DNA of 64,000 bases from Laedolimicola ammoniilytica (GTDB lineage Bacteria; Bacillota; Clostridia; Lachnospirales; Lachnospiraceae), in NCBI RefSeq assembly GCF_025567165.1, contig NZ_JAOQKC010000002.1:124001-188000 (forward strand), written 5' to 3'. Of the stretch, positions 51,052 through 60,739 are shown one piece after another. Every line of letters begins with the position of its first letter. The first letter of the stretch is position 1. Below the pieces are notes generated by a model, which saw only the letters and a list, made by a program, of their open reading frames with translations, was not told the DNA's origin and did not search any database. The position numbers were made by a program, and so were the translations under genes.

Positions 51052-53214
51052 ATGTATACACTTTCCTTATTGCTGCTGACTCTGTTCAGCCTCTATATCG
51101 GCGTCTTCGCATTTTTCCGCTGGGACGCTTCTTTCCTGCGAAATATGAATCACGCGCCGGTACAGGCCCTGTTTATTCTGGCCTTCGCGGTGCTTCTGGC
51201 TGCGGCCCTGTTGCTGCTGCGGCGGCTCCTCAACCGGCTCTCCGAACGGAATCTGAAGCGGGCTGCACTCCTTCTTTTCCTGATTCTGGGGCTGGGACAG
51301 CTTCTGTTTCTCGCCGCTATCCGGCCGGTGCTGCGCTATGACCCCCTGAAAATCTTCGATATGGCTGTGGAAATGCTGCGGACCCATACCATCTCCGGCA
51401 CTTATGAGACCGGCTACTTCGCCCGGTATACCAATAACTATCCCCTGACTATCCTGACCTACTGGTTTCTCCGGATCCTGTCCGGACTGGGCGTCCCGGA
51501 GACGGCCTTTATGACTGCAGTTCAGCTGGTCAATATTCTCTGCATCCTGGCGTCCGTGTGGATCGGATATCTGCTGATGAAGGAGCTGCGCGGAAGGCAA
51601 AACGCCGTCTTTTTCCTTGGCGTCTGTGCCCTCTGCCCCCTCTCCTACGTGTGGGCCGGATATTTCTACACCGCCAACTGCTCTATGCCTTTCCTGATGG
51701 GCATCCTGTATCTCTGGATCCGAATCCGGAAAAAGCTGACTGCGCCTGAACCCGCCGGGCTTCTGGGCTTCGTGACGGTCTTTGGCTTTAAGCTCCGGGC
51801 TACCGCGGCCATCGCCCTGATTGCCGCCCTGATCGACGGCGCACTGCTGCTCTGGCGCAGACGGAAGGAGGGGATGGCGGGACTCCTAGGCGAAGCCTTG
51901 CGCACGCTGGCCATTCCCTGCCTCACTTTTGCACTGACAGCCGCCCTGTCCCTCGGCTTCTTCTCCACAGCAGTTAAAACTTATGTAAACTTTGATTACA
52001 AAAATACCGGATTCCCGGCGATTCACTGGATCATGATGAGCGCCCGCTGGGACGGGGCTTTTGACCAGAATGATGAAAATTATACCGTAAGCTTCGAGAC
52101 GAAAGAGGAAAAGGAAGCCGCCGATCTGGCGGTTCTGAAACAGCGCGTCCGGGAAGCCGGCCCTCTCGGCCTCGTGACCCTGGCCGGTCGGAAGCTTCTC
52201 AACACCTGGGTGGACGGCACTGACACCTACCAGGCCGAGAACAGCTATGCCCGCTATGGAAAGCTCTACGATTATCTGCTGGGCTATAAGAGCGGATTCC
52301 TGACCATCTACGCCCAGGCCTTCCGGGCCCTGCAGCTGCTGGTCATCGGTCTGGCTTCCTTCAGCGCATGGCGGAAGCTCCGACGCCGTGAAAAGATGCC
52401 CGGACTTTTTCTTGTGCAGCTCACGCTGCTGGGCGGTATGGCCTTCCACCTCCTCTGGGAGACGAACCCGCTGTACAGCATCGGCTTTACGTATCTATGT
52501 CTGATGCTGCTGGCGGACGGCCTGACGGAATTTGCGAAAGCGCTTCCTGAGTATACGCTGTCCGGCCGTCTCTGGCTGGCTCCGGCCGCAGGTACGGTTC
52601 TGCTGGCGCTGCTTCTGGTCCTGGCCAAAAAAGAGCTGGTGGATACGCCCATTGAGGCTTCCGACTATGCCATCGACCAGTATCAGTACGCGGGCGGCTA
52701 TGACGGCTGCGTGATTTCCTACGACCAGACTTATACACAGACTTTTACCACCGACAAGCCCTTTAACCGGATCTCCATCCGGGCTGTCAACACGGTGGGT
52801 GACTACAACCAGTCGGCCTTCTGTGTGCGTCTCACTGACGACCAGGGACAGGTGGTTTATGAAAATGACCGCTTTCTGTCCGGTCTGGTGACTCGAAGCG
52901 CCCTCTATGAGTTCCAGCTGGGAGAAATCCTGCCGGACGGACCGACCACCTACACCTTTGAAATCTGGCCCGGCTATATCGAAGGGGAAAACAGTCTGGA
53001 GTTTCTCTCCTATAATACCGGCAACTGCGACCTCTATCCGGGCGGCACTCTGACCGTGGCCGGTGAGGAGCAGCCCAAGGGGGATCTGGCATTTGCAGTG
53101 TACGAATACAGGGTGACGACTTATTTCAGTTTGAAGCAGTATCTGGTGCTATGCGCCGGGATGATGGCGATGGCTATCGGGATCACATTGCTTAGTTGGA
53201 AAAAGGGCGTCTAA
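51052..53214 (+). CDS. Polytopic membrane glycosyltransferase with C-terminal exported domain
   Basis: The protein has 720 residues from ATG 51052 (CGGAGG before it); an in-frame ATG eleven codons earlier lacks a ribosome site. There are about twelve membrane helices in residues 1-545. An early periplasmic-type loop holds YDPLKIFDMAVEM and ARYTNNYPLTILTYW, like GT-C enzymes of the GT39/ArnT type. A beta-rich external domain (about 560-690) and a last membrane helix follow. It lies divergent from dus. It would transfer a lipid-linked sugar outside the membrane. Substrate is unknown. Confidence 0.8.
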   Translation: MYTLSLLLLTLFSLYIGVFAFFRWDASFLRNMNHAPVQALFILAFAVLLAAALLLLRRLLNRLSERNLKRAALLLFLILGLGQLLFLAAIRPVLRYDPLKIFDMAVEMLRTHTISGTYETGYFARYTNNYPLTILTYWFLRILSGLGVPETAFMTAVQLVNILCILASVWIGYLLMKELRGRQNAVFFLGVCALCPLSYVWAGYFYTANCSMPFLMGILYLWIRIRKKLTAPEPAGLLGFVTVFGFKLRATAAIALIAALIDGALLLWRRRKEGMAGLLGEALRTLAIPCLTFALTAALSLGFFSTAVKTYVNFDYKNTGFPAIHWIMMSARWDGAFDQNDENYTVSFETKEEKEAADLAVLKQRVREAGPLGLVTLAGRKLLNTWVDGTDTYQAENSYARYGKLYDYLLGYKSGFLTIYAQAFRALQLLVIGLASFSAWRKLRRREKMPGLFLVQLTLLGGMAFHLLWETNPLYSIGFTYLCLMLLADGLTEFAKALPEYTLSGRLWLAPAAGTVLLALLLVLAKKELVDTPIEASDYAIDQYQYAGGYDGCVISYDQTYTQTFTTDKPFNRISIRAVNTVGDYNQSAFCVRLTDDQGQVVYENDRFLSGLVTRSALYEFQLGEILPDGPTTYTFEIWPGYIEGENSLEFLSYNTGNCDLYPGGTLTVAGEEQPKGDLAFAVYEYRVTTYFSLKQYLVLCAGMMAMAIGITLLSWKKGV

Positions 53215-53216
53215 AA

Positions 53217-53269
53217 CGGACGATCAAAAAAGGAACTTTCCTATGGAAAGCTCCTTTTTCGACCGTCCG
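53217..53269. terminator. Bidirectional terminator between converging glycosyltransferase genes
   Basis: CGGACG pairs with CGTCCG outside, and AAAAAAGGAACTTTCC with GGAAAGCTCCTTTTT inside, making one long stem with T-runs on both strands. Confidence 0.9.
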
Positions 53270-53272
53270 GCC

Positions 53273-54841
53273 TCACTTACCTAACAATAAATATCCTGCA
53301 TTTTCGTGCAAAATTTCCACATCCTGCAATTTTTCCATATTCTGCTCATAATCCAGTCGGTCCACATAAAGAACCGCTCTGCCATTCTCACTCAGGAACG
53401 CCTCGATTCCTCCCTCCTCGCAGTGGAAATCTCCGCTGATCTCAGCCTCGAACAGCATATTCTGATCCCAGGTGCCGATGTCTGCCGGATCTTCGCCCGA
53501 GACATAGATGTAGGCTTTCCCTCCGGCCCAGGCAGAATCACGGTCTGCACTCTCTTCGATGAACATCAGGAAAGGATCTCCATGGGCCCCACGGATCACA
53601 TGGAAATACGCGTTTTTCATATAGAAGCCCACAAGCAGGACGCTGACCGCTGCGGCAGTTATCCCCACCACTGTGGTAAAATTCTTCTTTTTTCCACCTA
53701 TCGCCGCTGCTTTATCCACTTCCTGTGTCGTCTCTTCCCCTGTCAGGGGCAGCCGCATCAGTCCCCCCAGAAGCCACGCGGTTCCCAGCGCCAGCGGCAC
53801 CGTGCAGGGATAGCAGTACCAGATAAGCTTCGTTCCGATGGCCGAAAACGCCAGGAACGGAAGCAGAAACCACAGGAGCAGACCGCCTCCCTGCTCCAGC
53901 ACTTCCCGGTTCCACGCCTTTTTCTTCCACATCCACAACAGACCGCCCAGGATTCCGACTGTGCAGATCAGCAGCTGCCAGTGATAGATAAAGCCGCCGT
54001 CTCCAAATACCGTGTCATAGTAGAAGGAAAACGGAAACTGATGTCCCTCAAAATTCGAGCTTCCGGTCCGGGCCAGCAAATCAGTCTCTATCATACTCTT
54101 CAGGAAGAAAAAGCCGTCCCTGGTAAAGCGCCAGCCAAACCACAGCATCAGTGGCGCAAACACGGAGAGCAGGAACCCGGCCCACTCCTTCTTTCGGAAT
54201 CTGCGAAGCTCTCCGGTACCCAGAAGATAGATGCCGCCCACGGCCATGATCATACCCGCATGCCAGCTCTTGGTCAGAAATGCCAGGGAGAAGGCCAGAC
54301 CGCAGCCATAGACGTATTTATGATTCTTTTTTACCAGAAACATGGCCAGAACCGCCACTGTAAAGAATAGAAGATACAAGCTATCCGCATCCCCGGCCCG
54401 GGCCAGATGTGCCGACAGGGGCCGCTCATTGGCGCAGAAGAAGCCCAGTACCAGCAGGGACGCCTCCCTGCTCCACCGCTTCGCGAACAGGGCGCAGAGC
54501 ACGCCGGCCAGCAGATAGGCCAGCGCCGAGAAGAACCGCAGTCCCCACACACTGTAGCCGAAGAGCCGAAAGCCCAGCACGATGGCCCAGTAGCTGATGG
54601 AGGGCTTCAGGTTCCAGTCGTCCACCTGGTAATTGTAAGTGTGCCGGATATAATCTCCGTTCTGGATCATTTCATAGGCATTGACCCCGTGACGTGCTTC
54701 GTCCCAGGAATCCACGTATTTCACATCCAGACAGCGGAAGCAGTAGAAAGCCAGCACCAGCACGCCTACCGCAAAAAAGAACCCGTAATATTTTTCAAAA
54801 AAGCGGAGCAAAGCCCTGTAGATCTTTCCCGCAATCGCCAT
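53273..54841 (-). CDS. GT39-family dolichyl-phosphate-mannose-type glycosyltransferase
   Basis: The protein has 522 residues. The typical GT-C catalytic acid is in YVDSWDEARHGVNAYEMIQNGDYI (first loop, Asp/Glu at about 40-43). Ten or more helices follow, as does the external helix FFCANERPLSAHLARAGDADSLYLLF. This is the PMT/ArnT family, using polyprenyl-phosphate sugars. The likely donor maker is one of the two GT2 enzymes encoded next to it. It is the last gene of the minus-strand glycan operon. Confidence 0.88.
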   Translation of the reverse strand: MAIAGKIYRALLRFFEKYYGFFFAVGVLVLAFYCFRCLDVKYVDSWDEARHGVNAYEMIQNGDYIRHTYNYQVDDWNLKPSISYWAIVLGFRLFGYSVWGLRFFSALAYLLAGVLCALFAKRWSREASLLVLGFFCANERPLSAHLARAGDADSLYLLFFTVAVLAMFLVKKNHKYVYGCGLAFSLAFLTKSWHAGMIMAVGGIYLLGTGELRRFRKKEWAGFLLSVFAPLMLWFGWRFTRDGFFFLKSMIETDLLARTGSSNFEGHQFPFSFYYDTVFGDGGFIYHWQLLICTVGILGGLLWMWKKKAWNREVLEQGGGLLLWFLLPFLAFSAIGTKLIWYCYPCTVPLALGTAWLLGGLMRLPLTGEETTQEVDKAAAIGGKKKNFTTVVGITAAAVSVLLVGFYMKNAYFHVIRGAHGDPFLMFIEESADRDSAWAGGKAYIYVSGEDPADIGTWDQNMLFEAEISGDFHCEEGGIEAFLSENGRAVLYVDRLDYEQNMEKLQDVEILHENAGYLLLGK

Positions 54842-54860
54842 AGTATCCTCCTGTCACGTC

Positions 54861-55958
54861 CTATCTGGGAAGCTGCTGCGGCAGAGTTCCGCAGTATACG
54901 CTGTACATGACCTCGGCAAACTGCTCATAGCCCGCGTCATCCGGGTGAAGCGCGTCCCCCTGATCGAAATTGGCGTCGCTGTTGTGCATCAGTCCCAGCG
55001 GGATCAGCGTCACGCCTTTCATGTGACCGAACTTCTTCGCCATAGCCTTCATCAGATCCATGATACGCCTGTCCGAACGGTTCTTGAATTCGCCGGGCAA
55101 AAACGCAGTTCCATCCTGCTTCACCATTTTTCCGATAGTCTCCTGATCGCCCCAGTAGATGGTATTGACCAGATAGATGGGAATCTCCTTGTCATGGCGG
55201 CGGATATTGTCCACCATCTGGGCAATGGCGTTCACCGTGTCGGAAGGGTCGTCCTTCAGCCCGTTGGTTCCCAGGAAAATCTGAATCACGTCCGGATCCT
55301 TGCCTGTATACAGCTTATAATACTTCCAGTCGAACATTTCCTGCACCGGATCATAAAAAGGCTGAACGCCCTCGCTCACGCCATCGGAGGAATATTCCGT
55401 AGGCTCCAGATAATCCTGGGCCGAGAATCCGCTTCGTCCTTCGTGACTGTACCGTGTCCAGCCTCTTGTTCCCGTAAATGTGATCTGCTCTCCGGACAGA
55501 TGGTAGATGGTGCGATACCACTCCCGCCCGTCCGAAAGGCTGTCTCCCATATTCATAATCGAGTATTCGCCCTCCAGACGCTCCACTACATGAAGCGTAC
55601 TCTTCAGGGTCATCAGTTCATTTACATTATAGTCAAATACTGTCAGGGTCAGGGAATAATCACCCACCTGCTCCTCTTTTCCGGTGATTGAAAACCGATC
55701 CTCCAGATTTTCGCCCACCTGGCAGTCCCAGTTGCAGGCATAGCCAGACCTTAAGCCCGACCATACCACCTCATCGTTGTACAGCTCGACGGTACTGCCC
55801 ACGGCCACGTACACGTCCTCCGGCAGATAGGCCTCGATCTGTGGTTTATATTTTTTCAGTTCCACCTGAAGCACGATATTCCAGATCAGCAGTCCCAGAA
55901 CCAGAACTGCCGGAATCAGGAACAACAGCTTTTTCTTACCTTTCATACCGCTCAACAT
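54861..55958 (-). CDS. SGNH/GDSL hydrolase, membrane-anchored
   Basis: The protein has 365 residues. One N-terminal membrane helix (KLLFLIPAVLVLGLLIWNIVLQ) is followed by a beta-sandwich region. Then come a SGNH block I IMNMGDSLSDG (Ser nucleophile), an Asn block in IFLGTNGLKDDPSD, and a final DALHPDDAGY with Asp and His. It is likely an esterase or acetyl-transfer partner acting on an outside glycan. The gene overlaps the GT2 gene at 55936 by 23 bases. Confidence 0.88.
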   Translation of the reverse strand: MLSGMKGKKKLLFLIPAVLVLGLLIWNIVLQVELKKYKPQIEAYLPEDVYVAVGSTVELYNDEVVWSGLRSGYACNWDCQVGENLEDRFSITGKEEQVGDYSLTLTVFDYNVNELMTLKSTLHVVERLEGEYSIMNMGDSLSDGREWYRTIYHLSGEQITFTGTRGWTRYSHEGRSGFSAQDYLEPTEYSSDGVSEGVQPFYDPVQEMFDWKYYKLYTGKDPDVIQIFLGTNGLKDDPSDTVNAIAQMVDNIRRHDKEIPIYLVNTIYWGDQETIGKMVKQDGTAFLPGEFKNRSDRRIMDLMKAMAKKFGHMKGVTLIPLGLMHNSDANFDQGDALHPDDAGYEQFAEVMYSVYCGTLPQQLPR

Positions 55959-56880
55959 TTGTCTCCTTACAGATAAAGATCGGTCTGTGCTTGGTCTCCA
56001 TATAGGTCTTGGCCAGATACTCGCCTAGAATTCCGATGCAGAACAGCTGAATTCCTCCCAGGAAGATGATGATACAAGTCATGGAGGGCCAGCCGGATAC
56101 GGGATCCCCGTACATGACAGTCCGGACAATGATAAAGCACAGGGCCAGGAATGCCACCACGCAGAAGAAGACGCCCAGAAAGGCAGCCATCACCAGGGGC
56201 GCCGTCGTAAAGCCCACGATTCCCTCGATGCTGTAGATCAGAAGCTTCCAGAAGGACCACTTGGTCTCCCCGGCGCTCCGCTCCACATTTTCATACTCTA
56301 ACCACTTGGTATTAAAACCTACCCAGCCGAACAAACCCTTGGAAAATCGGTTATACTCTCCTAACCGCAGCAACTCATCCACAAACTGCCTGGTCATCAA
56401 CCGATAATCCCGGGCTCCATCCACGATATCAGTCTTGGACAGCCGGTGCATCAATGCGTAAAAGCGTCTCGCAAAGAAGGAACGGATGGGCGGCTCGCCC
56501 TTTCTCGTCACCCGGCGGGTCGCCACGCTGTCATAATCCTCTGTGGTAATAATCCGGTACATTTCCGGCAGAAGACCCGGCGGATCCTGCAGATCCACAT
56601 CCATGATGGCCACATAATCGCCGTCCGCATAGGACAGGCCTGCGTACATGGCCGCCTCTTTTCCGAAGTTCCGGGAAAAGCTCACATATTTGACGTGATC
56701 ATCCAGTTCCGCCAGCCGCTTCATTTCCGACAGGCTTGCGTCCTTCGAACCGTCATTGACAAACAGAACTTCCAGCCGCGCCTCCGGCATTTCCGCTGCA
56801 GTCTTCATAATTGCGTCATAAAAGATGGGAATCGCTTCCTGCTCGTTGTAGCAGGGAACAATAATTGAAATCTTGTCCAT
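55936..56880 (-). CDS. GT2 polyprenyl-phosphate glycosyltransferase (DPM1/GtrB-like), copy 1
   Basis: The protein has 314 residues. The GT-A domain has IIVPCYNEQEAIPIFYDA, FVNDGSKDASLSEM, FSRNFGKEAAMYAGL and the metal-binding IMDVDLQDPPGLLPEMY. Two C-terminal membrane helices (about 230-300) follow. It should make polyprenyl-phosphate-sugar from a nucleotide sugar. This would feed the GT39 enzyme. It is 2 bases from the second GT2 gene. Confidence 0.93.
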   Translation of the reverse strand: MDKISIIVPCYNEQEAIPIFYDAIMKTAAEMPEARLEVLFVNDGSKDASLSEMKRLAELDDHVKYVSFSRNFGKEAAMYAGLSYADGDYVAIMDVDLQDPPGLLPEMYRIITTEDYDSVATRRVTRKGEPPIRSFFARRFYALMHRLSKTDIVDGARDYRLMTRQFVDELLRLGEYNRFSKGLFGWVGFNTKWLEYENVERSAGETKWSFWKLLIYSIEGIVGFTTAPLVMAAFLGVFFCVVAFLALCFIIVRTVMYGDPVSGWPSMTCIIIFLGGIQLFCIGILGEYLAKTYMETKHRPIFICKETNVERYER

Positions 56881-56882
56881 AG

Positions 56883-57833
56883 CTAGTTCTCTTTTTCTTT
56901 CTCCTCGTCATCAAAACCGCGAATCCGGTCAATCAGGAAGGGCGGACGGTTCCGCGCCGCGTCAAAGGCTCTCCAGATATATTCGCCCAGAATTCCCAGC
57001 ATCACCATGGTCACACCGAAGGAAAACAGCATCAGCACCATCATAGAAGTCCAGCCGGGCACGTCCTCCACGCCGGTCAGCCGTTGTACCATCAGGAAAA
57101 TGGCCCAAATCACAGCTCCCACTGCATAGACGCCGCCCAGTCCCGTCATAAAGCGCACCGGGAAATAAGAGAAGCTCATCATGGAATCCACAACCAGCTT
57201 GATTTTCTTCGACAGAGTCCACCGGGACTCGCCGATCTCCCGGGCCTTCCGGTGGAAATAGACCTTCTCGGTCTTAAAGCCCACCCAGAGCACCTGCAGG
57301 GTCAGTGCGGAATTCTTCTCATCCAGCATCAGCAACACTTCGATGACCTGGCGATCCAGAAGGTAGCAGTCGAAACCGCCCTTCGGCATATTTTTCATAA
57401 TCAGCTTGCGGGTGATGGTATAATACAGGTTCGCGAAGAACTTCTGGATGGCTCCCTCGTCCCGGTCGGCACGCACGGCCAGAACCACCTTGTTGCCCTC
57501 TTTCCATTTCTCATACAGATCCAGGATCAGCTCGGAATCCTCCTGCAGATCGGCCTGCTTGGTCACGGCGCAGTCGCCGGTACAGACGGAAAGTCCTGCC
57601 AGAATGGCAGAATGCTCGCCGAAATTCCGGGACAGCTTCACCAGACGCACCTTGCTGTCCATGTCGCGGATCTGATTCATGATTTCCCAGGAATTATCTC
57701 CGGATCCATCGTCCACGAATACGATCTCGTAGTCCTCCAGCTTGTGCAGAATTTTCTCTTTCATGTCCTCGTAGAGGAGCATCAGGGTGTCGGAGTTCCA
57801 GTATACCGGAACTATAATGGAAAGTTTGCTCAT
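56883..57833 (-). CDS. GT2 polyprenyl-phosphate glycosyltransferase (DPM1/GtrB-like), copy 2
   Basis: The protein has 316 residues. The same architecture as its neighbour holds IIVPVYWNSDTLMLLYEDM, FVDDGSGDNSWEIM, LSRNFGEHSAILAGL and TKQADLQEDSELILDLY, where the usual Asp-x-Asp is Ala-Asp-Leu. Two C-terminal helices follow. It overlaps the ketoisomerase gene by 4 bases, so it may use the amino- or keto-sugar made by the two upstream enzymes. Confidence 0.92.
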   Translation of the reverse strand: MSKLSIIVPVYWNSDTLMLLYEDMKEKILHKLEDYEIVFVDDGSGDNSWEIMNQIRDMDSKVRLVKLSRNFGEHSAILAGLSVCTGDCAVTKQADLQEDSELILDLYEKWKEGNKVVLAVRADRDEGAIQKFFANLYYTITRKLIMKNMPKGGFDCYLLDRQVIEVLLMLDEKNSALTLQVLWVGFKTEKVYFHRKAREIGESRWTLSKKIKLVVDSMMSFSYFPVRFMTGLGGVYAVGAVIWAIFLMVQRLTGVEDVPGWTSMMVLMLFSFGVTMVMLGILGEYIWRAFDAARNRPPFLIDRIRGFDDEEKEKEN

Positions 57834-58252
57834 CGTCTGCGGGTTCCTCCCACTTCTTTGATAAATTCATCGTAATCACGGATATACTCGTGGCCGTCAT
57901 AATGGGTATTCGCCAGTACCAGCAGCACGGAATCCTCGCTGAAATCATACATATCCTTCCAGACCATGGTGGGCAGATACAGACCCATACGGGGACGGTT
58001 CAGCTCAATGATCTCCTCCTCGAAACCATTGTCCACGCGCACCTTGCTGGAACCGCTCACATTGATAAGCACGAACTCGGAATTGCGGTTGGCGTGCTGC
58101 CCCCGGACCACCTGGCTGTCGGAACCGTAGATGTAGAAGACACGCTTGATTTCAAAGGGAATATCCTGCGCTCCCTCTACGACCACCAGCTTTCCGCGCT
58201 CATCGCCCAGATCACCGAACTCCAGAATTTTATACTGATCTTTGATATTCAT
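57830..58252 (-). CDS. WxcM/FdtA-like dTDP-sugar 3,4-ketoisomerase
   Basis: The protein has 140 residues, a cupin of the FdtA/QdtA/WxcM type. It has DERGKLVVVEGAQDIPFEIKRVFYIYGSD, HANRNSEFVLINVSGS, MGLYLPTMVWKDMYDFSEDSVLLVLANTHYD and DYIRDYDEFI, where the last segment is a family hallmark. It isomerises dTDP-4-keto-6-deoxyglucose to the 3-keto form. The following aminotransferase gene is its normal partner. Confidence 0.9.
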   Translation of the reverse strand: MNIKDQYKILEFGDLGDERGKLVVVEGAQDIPFEIKRVFYIYGSDSQVVRGQHANRNSEFVLINVSGSSKVRVDNGFEEEIIELNRPRMGLYLPTMVWKDMYDFSEDSVLLVLANTHYDGHEYIRDYDEFIKEVGGTRRR

Positions 58253-58276
58253 ATTATTTCTCCCAGATATTTCTAT

Positions 58277-59368
58277 TTAAAATGCATTGATTGCGTCGAT
58301 GACGTAAGACTGCTCTTCCTCGGTCATGCCGTTGTACATGGGCAGGGAAAGTACCTGTGCCGCATACTGCTCGGTGATGGGGAAATCGCCCTTCTTATGA
58401 CCCAGATACTGATAAGCCTCGGACAGGTGGGGCGGAATCGGGTAATGGATAATCGTTCCGATCTCCTTCTCCTCCAGATACTTCTTCAGCTCGTCCCGCT
58501 GCTCGCTGCGGACTACGAACTGATGCCATACGGCGGTGGCTCCCTCCTGTACCTCCGGAAGAATCAGCTTGTCGTTCTGAATCTCACTCAGATACCGGGC
58601 TGCGATCTGACAGCGCTCCTCCTCGCATTCCTCCACATGGCGCAAACGCACACGCAGGAGTCCTGCCTGAAGCTCGTCCAGACGGGAGTTTGCTCCGACT
58701 ACTTTATTATAATAGCGCTTCTCACTTCCGTAATTGCGGAATACGCGGAAATCCTGTGCCAAAGCCTCATCTTTTACGACCACTCCGCCGCCGTCGCCGA
58801 AGGCGCCGATGTTCTTGGAGGGATAAAAGGAAAAACAGCCCACATCTCCGAAGGTTCCTGTCATCTGGCCGTCGAAGCAGGCTCCATGGGACTGGGCGCA
58901 GTCCTCCACCAGCTTCAGGTTGTATTTCTCCGTCAGCTTCTTAATCTCGGCCATATTGGATGCCTGACCATAGAGGTGTACCACCAGAATTGCCTTGGTG
59001 CGTTCGGTAATCTTCTCCTCGATCCTGGATACGTCGATATTATAATACTTGTTCGGCTCTACGAAAATCGGAGTCGCGCCGTTCATGGTGATACCCATGA
59101 CGCTGGCAATGTAGGTATTGCCCTGGACGATGACCTCGTCGCCCTTGCCGATGCCAAGCAGGCGGAAGGCGATCCACAGGGCGTCCAGGCCGCTGGCCAG
59201 ACCCACGCAGTAGTTGCCGCCAGTGTAGGCTGCGTACTCCTCCTCAAAGCTCTTTACTTCATTGCCCAGCACATACCAGCCGGAGCGAAGCACCTCCAGA
59301 GCCTTTGACTCATATTCTTCCTGATGGCGGAAGAAACCTCTATCCATACGGTTTGCCATAATCTTCAT
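58277..59368 (-). CDS. DegT/DnrJ/EryC1/StrS sugar aminotransferase
   Basis: The protein has 363 residues, a PLP enzyme. It has NYCVGLASGLDALWIAFRLLGIGKGDEVIVQGNTYIASV, LVEDCAQSHGACFDG, and the PLP Lys in CFSFYPSKNIGAFGDGG. With the adjacent ketoisomerase it would make a 3-amino-3,6-dideoxyhexose of the Fuc3N/Qui3N type on dTDP. RmlA and RmlB are not in the window and must be elsewhere. GAGGCGG precedes ATG 59368. Confidence 0.94.
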   Translation of the reverse strand: MKIMANRMDRGFFRHQEEYESKALEVLRSGWYVLGNEVKSFEEEYAAYTGGNYCVGLASGLDALWIAFRLLGIGKGDEVIVQGNTYIASVMGITMNGATPIFVEPNKYYNIDVSRIEEKITERTKAILVVHLYGQASNMAEIKKLTEKYNLKLVEDCAQSHGACFDGQMTGTFGDVGCFSFYPSKNIGAFGDGGGVVVKDEALAQDFRVFRNYGSEKRYYNKVVGANSRLDELQAGLLRVRLRHVEECEEERCQIAARYLSEIQNDKLILPEVQEGATAVWHQFVVRSEQRDELKKYLEEKEIGTIIHYPIPPHLSEAYQYLGHKKGDFPITEQYAAQVLSLPMYNGMTEEEQSYVIDAINAF

Positions 59369-59420
59369 GTTACAGCCGCCTCACTTTCTATCTTCTGCAG
59401 AGTTCTCCATTTAAAACACA

Positions 59421-60485
59421 TTACTCGTATTTATCATCATAACACGCAGAGAAATATTCGTCAATCGGCTTTCCCTCTGCTTTCACCAGCAGTCTGGTCA
59501 GCTGCTCCGCGCCGCTGCCGTTCAGGTGATCCACGTCAATGTAGTTCTCCGCGGTCAGATCTAGATATTTCCTTTTTGTCAGGTTGAAATCCAGATATTC
59601 CACGCCGTACCGATCCGCCAGCTCCTGCACGTACACATGGGCCGGATCGTAGGGGCCGATGGCCTCCAGATACTGATCCAGACTGGGCGCCGTCACAAAC
59701 ACCAGACGGATTCCTTTCTTTCTGCAGAAATCCACGATTTTTTCTATATAAGAGACAGGATACGCCGTATCCAGCTTCATGTCATCGGCCACTTTTCCGA
59801 AATTGTCCCACCAGGTAATGGCCTCCGCATCCAGCTTGGCATCCGACCACACGAAGCCCCGGCCTGCGTACCGATCCGCTTCCACCGTCACCGGCGCGTA
59901 GCTGCGGTAGCCTTCTGTCTGCTTTTTCTCCAGATTTTCCTTCAGATAAGCCAGATCGCCAAGCTGCTGCCAGTTGCGCCGGAAGGGAAAGAAGCGGTTC
60001 GTGTAATTTTTCGCCTCCGTGGTGGTCAGCAGGAAAGACAGCTTATTCCGGGAAGGCCGCATATAATCGGAAATGATGTTGGCCTGCACCAAATCCCGGT
60101 CTTCAGAATCCATGAACAGGAATTTATAGTGCATGTCCAGGTAGACCGTCTTCAGGTCGTACAGTCGGGCCGCCTCCCGCAGCAGATAGTAGGAGGTGTC
60201 GTAGTTTTGAGAGGAAGATCCCAGGTTATACGCAGTCTCTCCGGTCAGTTCTTCGTAGAGGGCCGGATCATAGGCCCGGTAACAATGGGAACTGCCCAGA
60301 AATAAGGTGTCCACCTCTTCGCCTGCGTCGGCGCGCTCGTAGAGTTCGTGCATGGTGAGTCTCGTGTAACTCTGGCTGTCGTCTGTCAGGAGGTAGTTGC
60401 AGAGCTTCACCAGGCCCAGGAGCAGAAACATAACTGCTGCTGCCATTAAGAGCCATCTAAGCAGGAAATATTTTTTTGTTTTCAT
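59421..60485 (-). CDS. AlgJ/DltD-like SGNH protein, membrane-anchored
   Basis: The protein has 354 residues from ATG 60485 (AAAGGAGG about 11 bases before it); the frame is open further upstream but that part covers an intergenic repeat. One N-terminal helix is followed by TLFLGSSHCYRAYDPALYEEL (Ser nucleophile in GSSH), then KTVYLDMHYKFLF and IRLVFVTAPSLDQYLEA, with a final YIDVDHLNGSGAEQL supplying Asp and His. This is the D-alanylation/acetylation partner type that works with MBOAT proteins, and an MBOAT gene lies next to it. Confidence 0.85.
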   Translation of the reverse strand: MKTKKYFLLRWLLMAAAVMFLLLGLVKLCNYLLTDDSQSYTRLTMHELYERADAGEEVDTLFLGSSHCYRAYDPALYEELTGETAYNLGSSSQNYDTSYYLLREAARLYDLKTVYLDMHYKFLFMDSEDRDLVQANIISDYMRPSRNKLSFLLTTTEAKNYTNRFFPFRRNWQQLGDLAYLKENLEKKQTEGYRSYAPVTVEADRYAGRGFVWSDAKLDAEAITWWDNFGKVADDMKLDTAYPVSYIEKIVDFCRKKGIRLVFVTAPSLDQYLEAIGPYDPAHVYVQELADRYGVEYLDFNLTKRKYLDLTAENYIDVDHLNGSGAEQLTRLLVKAEGKPIDEYFSACYDDKYE

Positions 60486-60519
60486 GGGCTCTGAAGCCTC
60501 CTTTCTGAGCAGATAATCA

Positions 60520-60730
60520 ATACAGACATTCAGCCGCGCCAATTCGCATGGCCCTGTGTAACTGAACTGTTCAAATACGGAGTTCGGCCGCGCCATTCGC
60601 AAAACCGCTCCTACGGAGCTCTCCGCTGCTTCGCAGCTCATTTTTGCTCATTACCCGGCGCTCATCTCATGCTTCTGTATAGCAGGATTCTTATGCAAGC
60701 ATAAAATCCTGCCACACAGAAGCATGGCCG
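60520..60730. repeat. Intergenic repeat with 57-bp imperfect palindrome
   Basis: ATGCTTCTGT (60669) pairs with ACAGAAGCAT (ending 60725), with AGCAGGATT/AATCCTGC and TTATGC/GCATAA inside. To its left GCCGCGCCATTCGCA occurs twice in near-identical form (about 60532 and 60587). No T-run follows, so it is not a simple terminator. It looks like a dispersed chromosomal repeat. Confidence 0.55.
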
Positions 60731-60739
60731 AACTGTTGC

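Noticed and set aside
57890..59308. Plus-strand open frame of 472 codons opposite the aminotransferase and ketoisomerase genes
   Set aside because: It spans two well-supported genes in antisense and shows no family features.
60485..60641. N-terminal extension of the AlgJ/DltD-like protein
   Set aside because: The extension translates an intergenic repeat, and the ribosome site and membrane helix favour ATG 60485.
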